A DNA stretch of 10,772 bases from Actinomycetes bacterium (GTDB lineage Bacteria > Actinomycetota > CALGFH01). Shown one piece after another: positions 1-5,428 of this stretch (its first letter is position 1; each line of letters begins with the position of its first letter). Under the pieces are notes generated by a model, which did not search any database, was not told the origin of the DNA, and saw only the letters and a program-made list of their open reading frames with translations. Where the stretch lies: NCBI GenBank assembly GCA_030152105.1, contig JASLIH010000021.1, forward strand, positions 1 to 10,772, written 5' to 3'. A program made the translations under genes and the position numbers.

Positions 1-1815
1 TCAGGAAGGCGCCACCGAGGCGTCGCCCCAGAGCTCGACCCCGGCCACGCGCTGGGGAGCGCGGCCGAGCAGGTCGCTGAGGAACCCGGCCATGACCCGG
101 CGGTGCGGCATCGGGCCGAGGACCACCGAACGGACACGCCATCGGGCGAAGTCCCGGGCCATCTGGCGGCGCAGTGGCGGGGTCAGGTCGGGGGGCCGCC
201 CGCCCCGCTGGATCCGGTCGAGGGTGAGCGAGGTGGTGCTCGGCGGCGCCTCGCGCACCGTGTCGCCGTCGGGGCCGGGGCCGACGAAGTAGCCACCGGG
301 CATCTTGAACCACATGCCGGCCTCGGCCTGCCACAGCATGGCCTGGTTGGCCCGGCCCTTCTGGGGAAACGGGACCACGAGGGCGACCTCGTCCCGGGGG
401 AGCACCGCCAGCGCCGAGGTGGTGAAGAACGCCGGCGTGGCCACCACCGGGCTGGACTGCAGAGGCGCCGCCGGAGCCAGGAAGGCGAGCACCGCCAGGG
501 CGGTGACGACGGCCAGGGCCCGCCGCCACCAGCCCCCGTCCCACCACAGGGCGTCCAGCGCGACCGCCAGCAGCAGCCCGGCGAACAGGGCGGTGAACAG
601 GGCCAGGCGGGCCGGCACCATGTGCCAGAGCACCGGCAGCGACTCGACCGCCGCCCAGGGCAGCGGTACGAGGGTGACGAGTCCGCCGACCCGCAGCCGC
701 GACCCGAGCGAGAGGACCATGCAGACCACCAGCATGGCCGCACCGACCCGCACCACCGGGCTCCGCCGCCGAGCGACGACCAGGGCGACCACGACCAGCA
801 GGGGGATGCCCAGGTAGGTCTCCCTGGTGCCGGCGAACTGGTCCCCGAGGCGGACGGCCGCCTCGGGGGCGATCGCCAGTAGCCGGCTCGGCGTGGCCAG
901 GGCGAGCAGGTCGCTGGAACCGCGCACCTCCTCGGTGAGGTCGGCATGGACCCGCGCCGGGCCGGCGATCTGCGCCCGCAGCGGCAGCACGACCAGCACC
1001 TCGAACACGACCACGCTCACGGCCAGGGCGGTGGCGGCGTAGCGCCCCTTGTCCCGCAGCGCGTGCCGGTTGGCCGCCACCAGCAGGACGAGCAGGACCA
1101 GGCCGAGCAGGACCATCCCGGCGAACACCTCGGCGCCGGTCAGCAGCTGGGCGGCCGCGACCGCGCCGAGGCCCACCCCGAGCCAGACCGGCGACCGGCG
1201 CTGGCGGTCCAGGATCTCGTCGAGCAGGACGAACAGCCATGGCAGGAGGAAGATCAGGATCAGGTTGGGGTGGTGGGAGTGGCCGACCATCGCCGGCGAG
1301 AAGCCGTAGACCAGCCCGCCGCAGGCGGCCGCGCCGTGGCTGGGCACGTAGCGGTGGATCGCGAGATAGGCGCTCCAGGCCGAGAGGCCGTAGGCGAGGG
1401 TGACGAGCACGTTGAAGGTCAGCACCGGGCCGAAGAGCAGGGTCAGCGGCGACAGCAGCAGGCCCGGCAGCGGCAGCCAGGTGTTCCACATGAGGTTGAT
1501 GCCGTCGGGGTGGTTGAGGTAGTCGCTGGCGAAGGGCGAGATGTGGCGCCCGGCCGCGAACGGCGTCCAGCGCAGGAACCAGGCGAACAGCCCGGGGTCG
1601 CCGACGCCGGCCCCGAGCGTCCGGGTCGCGGGCGAAGTCCAGATGGACCCGAGCAGCAGCCCGGCCAGCCCGAGGAACGCCAGCAGCACGAGGAGCTGGA
1701 CGCGGACGGCCCGTACCCGGGCGATGAGGCCGGCCAGGGACCAGCGCCCGGCCAGGGGCGCCGCGGGCAGGGCGACCGCCCCTTCCGTCAGTCCGAATGT
1801 GCCGATTTTTCGCAC
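1..1815 (-). CDS. Polytopic membrane protein, GT-C glycosyltransferase-like
   Basis: This 604-residue integral membrane protein starts at GTG (1815) and stops with TGA in the first three bases of the window. An in-frame TAA lies only five codons upstream, so no longer start exists. Hydrophobic segments lie near residues 39-58, 132-152, 160-176, 184-200, 211-228, 230-248, 258-278, 334-348, 357-372, 401-420 and 431-450. A mostly soluble C-terminal region follows from about 455. The first large loop carries a GDP motif (Asp73), the place where GT-C enzymes keep an acidic residue, and residues 178-183 form a His-rich GHSHHP patch before a helix. GT-C enzymes move sugars from polyprenyl-phosphate donors to acceptors on the outer membrane face. 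Assignment to that fold rests on architecture only; substrate and activity are unknown. YfhO-like or other uncharacterised membrane proteins are alternatives. No clear Shine-Dalgarno precedes the GTG. It is transcribed away from the 2109-2423 gene. Confidence 0.82.
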   Translation of the reverse strand: MRKIGTFGLTEGAVALPAAPLAGRWSLAGLIARVRAVRVQLLVLLAFLGLAGLLLGSIWTSPATRTLGAGVGDPGLFAWFLRWTPFAAGRHISPFASDYLNHPDGINLMWNTWLPLPGLLLSPLTLLFGPVLTFNVLVTLAYGLSAWSAYLAIHRYVPSHGAAACGGLVYGFSPAMVGHSHHPNLILIFLLPWLFVLLDEILDRQRRSPVWLGVGLGAVAAAQLLTGAEVFAGMVLLGLVLLVLLVAANRHALRDKGRYAATALAVSVVVFEVLVVLPLRAQIAGPARVHADLTEEVRGSSDLLALATPSRLLAIAPEAAVRLGDQFAGTRETYLGIPLLVVVALVVARRRSPVVRVGAAMLVVCMVLSLGSRLRVGGLVTLVPLPWAAVESLPVLWHMVPARLALFTALFAGLLLAVALDALWWDGGWWRRALAVVTALAVLAFLAPAAPLQSSPVVATPAFFTTSALAVLPRDEVALVVPFPQKGRANQAMLWQAEAGMWFKMPGGYFVGPGPDGDTVREAPPSTTSLTLDRIQRGGRPPDLTPPLRRQMARDFARWRVRSVVLGPMPHRRVMAGFLSDLLGRAPQRVAGVELWGDASVAPS

Positions 1816-1903
1816 TTCGCACGCCCATTACGGGTTGTTCCGGGTTCTGGTGGATGTTACGCTTTCCGCCGAGCCAGCAGTGCGATCGGTCGGATGAAAT
1901 TTA

Positions 1904-1962
1904 TCCTCGGTATTCATTGTCGAGGAACCTTGTGCTGCCGTCCCCTGGCCGTAATACAGGGG
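1904..1962. promoter_or_regulatory. Dyads in the divergent intergenic region
   Basis: The 293-bp gap between the two divergent genes is visibly more AT-rich at its left end than the coding DNA around it. It holds two perfect 6-bp dyads: TCCTCG-N11-CGAGGA (1904-1909 and 1921-1926) and CCCCTG-N9-CAGGGG (1942-1947 and 1957-1962). A shorter one, CGGGG-N11-CCCCG, lies at 1991-2011. A weak plus-strand promoter, TTGTGC-N16-TAATAC (1930-1957), would overlap the second dyad and give a leader of about 145 nt for the small gene. On the minus strand TAAATT (1903-1898) is a possible -10 for the membrane protein gene, with no good -35. The arms are short for such GC-rich DNA, so operator function is inference. 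Confidence 0.3.
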
Positions 1963-2090
1963 GGCGTCCGCAAATCCGGCCTACCTGGCCCGGGGGATGC
2001 ACGGCTCCCCGCCGTCCACGTAGTCGGAGCCGAGGGAGGTCGAGCTGGCGGCCCGAGTCCGGTTGCGCACGCCTCCCGGGGAACCTCCGA

Positions 2091-2105
2091 CGAGCAAGGA
2101 GCTCG
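2091..2105 (+). promoter_or_regulatory. Shine-Dalgarno in a hairpin loop
   Basis: The ribosome-binding site of the small gene at 2109 is AAGGA(G), seven bases before the ATG. It sits exactly in the 5-nt loop of a perfect 5-bp stem, CGAGC-AAGGA-GCTCG. A CCTCC at 2084-2088 could instead pair with the GGAG and hide it. The site fixes the start at 2109. Confidence 0.55.
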
Positions 2106-2108
2106 CTC

Positions 2109-2423
2109 ATGGCACTGAAGTTCAAGACCGTCACGGTGACAATCCCGCAGACCACCGGGCCGCTGACGATCAACCAGGACGTGTCCTTCGGGAGAAGGAT
2201 CCGGGACCGGAACGCCGAGGTCGCGCTCAAGGCGTTCAAGCTGGACTACGTCGGCGGGCCCCGGGACGGTGACATCGCGCAGGCCGGCGTGAGCCTCGAG
2301 AGCGTCGGCGACGAGGCCGTGGAATTCAAGATCAAGGCCAACTATTCCGCCGCCACCTATACTGGCGAGATTTCCGTGCTGGTAATTGCCGACCTCGTCG
2401 AGGAGCGGGTGCTCAACCACTAG
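2109..2423 (+). CDS. Small beta-rich protein, H-type-lectin-like pattern (function unknown)
   Basis: This gene encodes a 104-residue, probably cytoplasmic protein with no signal peptide, membrane helix or cysteine. ATG 2109 is chosen because of the AAGGA site seven bases upstream; the frame stays open further 5' but that stretch is Arg/Pro/Ser-rich and does not look coded. The sequence alternates hydrophobic and polar residues throughout, as in a beta-sandwich. The section from about residue 38 (ALKAFKLDY), through the central GVSLESVGDEAVEFKIKA strands, to the closing SVLVIADL strand recalls the H-type lectin layout: a hydrophobic-Gly/Phe-hydrophobic strand, a turn, and a final strand ending in a conserved small-hydrophobic motif. 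That fold binds sugars in agglutinins, but no binding residue can be assigned here. Codon third positions are somewhat more A/T-rich near the 3' end than in neighbouring genes. It stands alone, divergent from the membrane protein and convergent with the LLM gene. Treat as a hypothetical protein. Confidence 0.82.
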   Translation: MALKFKTVTVTIPQTTGPLTINQDVSFGRRIRDRNAEVALKAFKLDYVGGPRDGDIAQAGVSLESVGDEAVEFKIKANYSAATYTGEISVLVIADLVEERVLNH

Positions 2424-2443
2424 GCCGGGGCACGTTCCAGCGC

Positions 2444-2479
2444 ACGCAGGCGCCGGCGTCACCCTGCCGGCGCCTGCGT
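2444..2479. terminator. Bidirectional hairpin terminator
   Basis: A perfect 14-bp inverted repeat (2444-2457 and 2466-2479) encloses an 8-nt loop. It starts 20 bases after the stop of the plus-strand small gene and lies 45 bases beyond the stop of the minus-strand LLM gene. The stem is almost all G/C. No T-run follows on either strand, which is common for terminators in high-GC actinobacteria. Its place between convergent genes suits termination from both sides. Confidence 0.75.
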
Positions 2480-2524
2480 CGCCATGGGCGGCCCGCCCGC
2501 CAGATCTCCGCGTAGTCTCCGCTG

Positions 2525-3415
2525 TCAGGTGGCGGGCGACCCGGCCTGCCGCAGAGTGGTGATGGCGGCGGCCAGGGTGGAAAGCGCTTCGGCGGTCCAT
2601 GGGCTGGAGGTGAGCACGACCATGTGCTCGATGCCGAGCGCGGCAGCGGCCTCGCAGCGGCGTGCGAACGCGTCGCTGGTCTCCCCGGCCTCCAGGCGGG
2701 TGCTGAGCGTCTTCTCGATCTGCGCATACGGGCGGCCGAGGTCGGCACAGTGCCGGGCCAGGACCGTGAGCTTGTGCGTGACGGTGCGGCCGCCGTCGGG
2801 GATGTCGAACAGGTTGCAGGCGTCGGCGTACTGAGCGACAAGTCGCAGGGTCTTGCGCTCGCCGGTGCCGCCGATCAGGACGGGTGGCCGAGGTCGCTGG
2901 ATGGGCAGCGGGCTGCCCGCCGGTCGCCCCAGCCGGTAGTGCCTGCCCTCGAACGGGGCGTCGTCCCCGGCCCACATCTGGGCCGCGATCCGCAGGGTCT
3001 CCTCCAGCCGCTGGAACCGCTCGGCGACCGGGGGCAGCGGCAGGCCCATGGCCTCCGCCTCCTCGCCGTGGTAGCCGGCGCCGAGCCCCAGCCAGGCCCG
3101 CCCACCCGACAGCACGTCAAGGGTGGTGACGGCCTTGACCAGCAGGGCCGGCGGCCGGAAGGTCACACCGCTCACCATGGTGCCGAGCCGGACCCGCTCG
3201 GTCCGTGCGGCCAGGAACCCCAGCGTGGTGTAGGCCTCCAGCATCTCGGTGTCCTCGGGCGGGGCCGTCGGGTCGGCCTGGAGCAGGTGGTCGACGACCC
3301 AGACCGTGTCCACGCCCGCCCGGTCGGCCCCACGGACCAACCGGTCGAGCTCCGAGCCGAGCCCGTTCGGCCCGCCCGGCCAGGAGTAGTTCGTCACCCC
3401 GATGCTGACGCGCAT
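2525..3415 (-). CDS. LLM-class F420-dependent oxidoreductase
   Basis: This 296-residue protein is a complete bacterial-luciferase-like monooxygenase (LLM) TIM barrel of about the usual length. Family features are the VVDHL strand end (residues 40-44), the TERVRLGT segment (72-79), an R-P-P-A motif after it (87-90), TTLDVLSGGRAWLGLGAGY (97-115), RFQRLEETL (133-141) and GGTGERKTLRLVAQYAD (182-198). Actinobacterial members of this subgroup mostly use reduced F420 to move hydride to or from small organic substrates, though some use FMN; the sequence alone does not settle the cofactor. The start is ATG 3415, with GGAG four bases upstream inside a GGATGGAG purine run. A candidate -10 lies 37 bases upstream. 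The stop precedes a strong shared terminator. The membrane protein gene lies upstream on the same strand after 110 bp containing its own hairpin, so this gene is probably a separate unit. Confidence 0.93.
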   Translation of the reverse strand: MRVSIGVTNYSWPGGPNGLGSELDRLVRGADRAGVDTVWVVDHLLQADPTAPPEDTEMLEAYTTLGFLAARTERVRLGTMVSGVTFRPPALLVKAVTTLDVLSGGRAWLGLGAGYHGEEAEAMGLPLPPVAERFQRLEETLRIAAQMWAGDDAPFEGRHYRLGRPAGSPLPIQRPRPPVLIGGTGERKTLRLVAQYADACNLFDIPDGGRTVTHKLTVLARHCADLGRPYAQIEKTLSTRLEAGETSDAFARRCEAAAALGIEHMVVLTSSPWTAEALSTLAAAITTLRQAGSPAT

Positions 3416-3452
3416 AGCACTCCATCCAGCTCAACTTCTTCTAGTGACTCCA

Positions 3453-3458
3453 AATATA
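3453..3458 (-). promoter_or_regulatory. Candidate -10 element for the LLM gene
   Basis: On the minus strand, TATATT (3458-3453) lies in a short AT-rich island in otherwise GC-rich DNA, 37 bases before the LLM start codon. It predicts a leader of about 30 nt. No convincing -35 hexamer is found 16-18 bases upstream; TTGAAT lies too close, at only 6 bases. The element may need an activator or an alternative sigma factor. Confidence 0.4.
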
Positions 3459-3508
3459 GAGCAGATTCAACTTTGCCGCCACGGGCGCACCCGTCCTGGG
3501 ACTGCCGG

Positions 3509-3523
3509 CCGGCGTGGCGCCGG
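3509..3523 (-). terminator. Hairpin just after the membrane protein stop codon
   Basis: A perfect 6-bp stem, CCGGCG with a 3-nt loop and CGCCGG, begins two bases beyond the minus-strand stop codon at 3526. A second small hairpin, ACGGG-CGCA-CCCGT (3481-3494), follows. Neither has a T-run. Together they may end the lipoprotein/membrane-protein transcript before the LLM promoter. The support is moderate because short GC palindromes are frequent here. Confidence 0.4.
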
Positions 3524-3525
3524 TC

Positions 3526-4542
3526 TCAGCAGGTCGCGGCCCGGGTGGGTCGGGGAGCCGACGCCGGGATGAACTCCAGGCGGAGGGTGTCGCTGCGGGG
3601 CATGAGGATCGCGACCCCGTCGCGGGGCGTCCAGGCCTCGGGGAGGAACAGGTACTGGTCGCCGGACTGCAGGACCAGCTTGAGGCCGTCGTAGCGGAAC
3701 CGGTAGGCGGCCTCCTGGTCCTGACAGCGGACCTCGCGGACCCCGGGCGCCCGTAGGTTGAGGCTTCGCTCGCTGTAGATCACGGCGCTGGGGTAGATGG
3801 GCAGCTCGGCCACGAACTGGCGGGCCCGTGACCGGCCGACCGCCGCCGAGTAGTCGTTGGCGGCCCAGAACAGGCTCAGACCGACCAGCACGAACACGCC
3901 CGCCCACTCGGCGATGGCCAGCCAGGCCGCCCGCGGCGGGGCCGCGCCAGCTCCCCTGGCGCCGATCGAACGCCACAGGTGGGCGGCGTAGACCAGCAGC
4001 ACCACCCCGACGGCCAGGCTGATAGGGGCGGCGGCCAGATGCCGGCTGAGCACGGTGGTGGCGACCACGCTCCACAGCCCGGCGACCGTCAGGGCCAGCC
4101 CCCCGCCGACGAGGGCGGCGAGGAGGACCCGCAGCAGCCGGGGGCTGGCGCCGCCGGCAAGCCGTGAGCGCAGCACGGTGTGGGCCCACAGGGCCACCAG
4201 GACCGCGCAGGCGGCCATCGTGAGGGGCACAAACAGCCCGTCAAGGCTCTGCTGCACATAGTCCTGGGTGGTCAGGCCGAGCAGGGTCGAATGCACCCCG
4301 AAGTAGTCGTAGAACCAGTAGGCCCGCGACCAGCCGAAGAAGAACAGCAGCGAGGTCAGCAGGGTGGTCGGGGCGACGACCGCAGCGACCAGCTTGGCCA
4401 GCTGGGAGACGCCGGCCATCGCCGGGGCCGGCGGAGACCCGAGGTCGGCGTGGGGCTGACCGGCGAGCCGGTCGGCCTGGCCGTCAGCTGACGGGACGGT
4501 GGCGCTCTGGCCTGGCTCGCCGGCCGGCTGGGTCGTGGGCAT
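3526..4542 (-). CDS. Five-helix membrane protein with soluble C-terminal domain (function unknown)
   Basis: The 338-residue product has a Pro/Ala/Gly-rich N-terminal tail (1-48) and five probable membrane helices near 50-69, 102-122, 137-160, 172-190 and 208-227. A soluble domain of about 110 residues (228-338) follows. If the tail is cytoplasmic, as its length and the Arg residues flanking the helices suggest, five helices place the C-terminal domain outside. That domain holds two cysteines, Cys273 and the very last residue Cys338. The segment between helices 1 and 2 is aromatic and ordered (FGWSRAYWFYDYFGVHST, then TTQDYVQQSLDGLFVPL). I associate this type of segment with uncharacterised actinobacterial membrane proteins, from memory only. 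ATG 4542 has GGAG eight bases upstream. The gene begins 14 bases after the lipoprotein gene ends, so the two are almost certainly co-transcribed and may act as a pair in the envelope. No enzymatic motif is recognised. Confidence 0.88.
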   Translation of the reverse strand: MPTTQPAGEPGQSATVPSADGQADRLAGQPHADLGSPPAPAMAGVSQLAKLVAAVVAPTTLLTSLLFFFGWSRAYWFYDYFGVHSTLLGLTTQDYVQQSLDGLFVPLTMAACAVLVALWAHTVLRSRLAGGASPRLLRVLLAALVGGGLALTVAGLWSVVATTVLSRHLAAAPISLAVGVVLLVYAAHLWRSIGARGAGAAPPRAAWLAIAEWAGVFVLVGLSLFWAANDYSAAVGRSRARQFVAELPIYPSAVIYSERSLNLRAPGVREVRCQDQEAAYRFRYDGLKLVLQSGDQYLFLPEAWTPRDGVAILMPRSDTLRLEFIPASAPRPTRAATC

Positions 4543-4556
4543 GGCGCAGGCTCCGC

Positions 4557-5195
4557 TCAGGAGCTACTCGGCGGCTGGCTGTCGTCCGATTGGGTCGTGT
4601 CATCAGGCGTGGCGGTCGTGTCCGTCGAGTCGGTGTTGTCCGGCGTGGTCGTCTCGCTCGACTCAGTGGGCGCGGGAGTGCACAACAGCGCGACCGTTGT
4701 GCCCCGCTGCACCGACGTCCCCGCCGGCGGGTCGGTCCCGGCGAAGCCACAGCTCTCGCGATCGGCGTCCGCGGGCTGGATCACCAGCTTGACGCAGAGC
4801 TGACCGCCACAGGCGGCAGCGAACTTGGCCTCGATCGAGCCGAACACCTCCCCAATCGGAGCGCCGATCTGCTCGAAGGCCGGGACGTCGATCGGCGCGC
4901 CCCGGGCCAGCGGCTGGTTGTTCCGGTTGCCCGGGCCGACCGGTGCGCCGGGTACCCGGTTGCCGCCCCCACCGCCGGCCGCCGGTGCCCCACCCGATCC
5001 CTGGGCCGCATCCGGCGCCTGCTCGTCGCCCTCCCCGGCGACGGTCGAGCCCGACGATTCGAGCGCCGAGCTCGCCTCGGTCTCGGCCTGCAGCTCGGCC
5101 CGGTCAGCACCTGGACGGCCGCTCGTGCAGCCCAGCACCGACAAGCCCAGCAGGACAACAACGGCTGCCCGGATGCCGGGTCGTGACCTCTGCAT
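4557..5195 (-). CDS. Lipoprotein with PASTA-like domain and Ser/Thr/Asp-rich tail
   Basis: From ATG 5195 the product has 212 residues. It begins with a typical lipoprotein signal: a basic start (MQRSRPGIR), a hydrophobic stretch (10-20) and a lipobox VLGC with Cys23 as the lipid-attachment residue. In-frame starts further out (ATG 5210, TTG 5234) would lengthen the n-region without need. Residues 24-100 form a Gly/Ala/Pro-rich linker. Residues 102-174 resemble one PASTA domain, most clearly the end, DPPAGTSVQRGTTVALLCTP (155-174), which matches the usual D-P-x-x-G-x-x-V-x-x-G-x-x-V pattern. Four cysteines (129, 134, 149, 172) could make two disulfides, which is unusual for PASTA. The last 35 residues are a Ser/Thr/Asp low-complexity tail. 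PASTA modules bind muropeptides or partner proteins in Ser/Thr kinases and penicillin-binding proteins; here no kinase is attached. It is the first gene of a pair with the five-helix protein downstream. Confidence 0.85.
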   Translation of the reverse strand: MQRSRPGIRAAVVVLLGLSVLGCTSGRPGADRAELQAETEASSALESSGSTVAGEGDEQAPDAAQGSGGAPAAGGGGGNRVPGAPVGPGNRNNQPLARGAPIDVPAFEQIGAPIGEVFGSIEAKFAAACGGQLCVKLVIQPADADRESCGFAGTDPPAGTSVQRGTTVALLCTPAPTESSETTTPDNTDSTDTTATPDDTTQSDDSQPPSSS

Positions 5196-5299
5196 CTCTC
5201 GGCCCCCCATGCCGGCACAGCTCGTCCCATCCAAGACACACCGGTCGCATCACACCTGTCCGCCATACCCATACCATCCGAACAGGGTGAATGTCTGCA

Positions 5300-5375
5300 A
5301 CCAGTGGCACGGCTGACTGGTGACGTTCGACACAATCCCGCCTCGCCGACCCCGACCGGCTGACCCGGGGGTCGG
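5300..5375. promoter_or_regulatory. Dyads in the lipoprotein/BBE divergent region
   Basis: The 233-bp gap between the divergent lipoprotein and BBE genes has two perfect inverted repeats: ACCAGT-N10-ACTGGT (5300-5305, 5316-5321) and CCGACCCC-N14-GGGGTCGG (5346-5353, 5368-5375). The second ends 16 bp before the BBE -35 element, a usual place for an activator or repressor. A CATACC tandem repeat (5264-5275) lies nearer the lipoprotein gene; on its strand it reads GGTATGGGTATG and might hold that gene's -10. No clear lipoprotein promoter was resolved. Operator function is inference. Confidence 0.3.
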
Positions 5376-5391
5376 GATGGAACCCAGGGTT

Positions 5392-5420
5392 CTGACACCG
5401 AGGCGCCCGGCCCCCATACT
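5392..5420 (+). promoter_or_regulatory. Promoter of the BBE gene, apparently leaderless
   Basis: CTGACA (5392-5397) matches five of six bases of the -35 consensus TTGACA. Seventeen bases later comes CATACT (5415-5420), which matches four of six bases of TATAAT. Only eight bases separate it from ATG 5429, so transcription would begin at or within about two bases of the A of the start codon. No Shine-Dalgarno is present in front of this ATG, which agrees with a leaderless mRNA of the kind common in actinobacteria. Confidence 0.6.
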
Positions 5421-5428
5421 GGTTCACC

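Noticed and set aside
103..882. Long plus-strand open frame opposite the GT-C-like membrane protein gene
   Set aside because: The translation is Gln/Arg/Gly/Pro-rich without folds or family motifs, as expected opposite a GC-rich gene; the minus strand gives a coherent membrane protein.
1797..2108. N-terminal extension of the small beta protein upstream of ATG 2109
   Set aside because: The extra residues are Arg/Pro/Ser-rich and cover the divergent promoter region; the ATG at 2109 has a well-placed Shine-Dalgarno.
946..2118. 390-codon plus-strand frame running from the membrane protein gene into the small gene
   Set aside because: Composition is low-complexity Gln/Glu/Gly/Arg, and it crosses a clear intergenic region and a gene start. 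It is an antisense artefact.
1914..2975. 353-codon minus-strand frame covering the small gene and part of the LLM gene
   Set aside because: Its translation lacks any family motif and runs through the 14-bp terminator hairpin; the LLM frame is clearly the coding one.
5196..5234. TTG 5234 or ATG 5210 as the lipoprotein start
   Set aside because: They add residues before an already complete signal peptide; ATG 5195 gives a standard n-region, hydrophobic stretch and lipobox. ATG 5210 remains possible.
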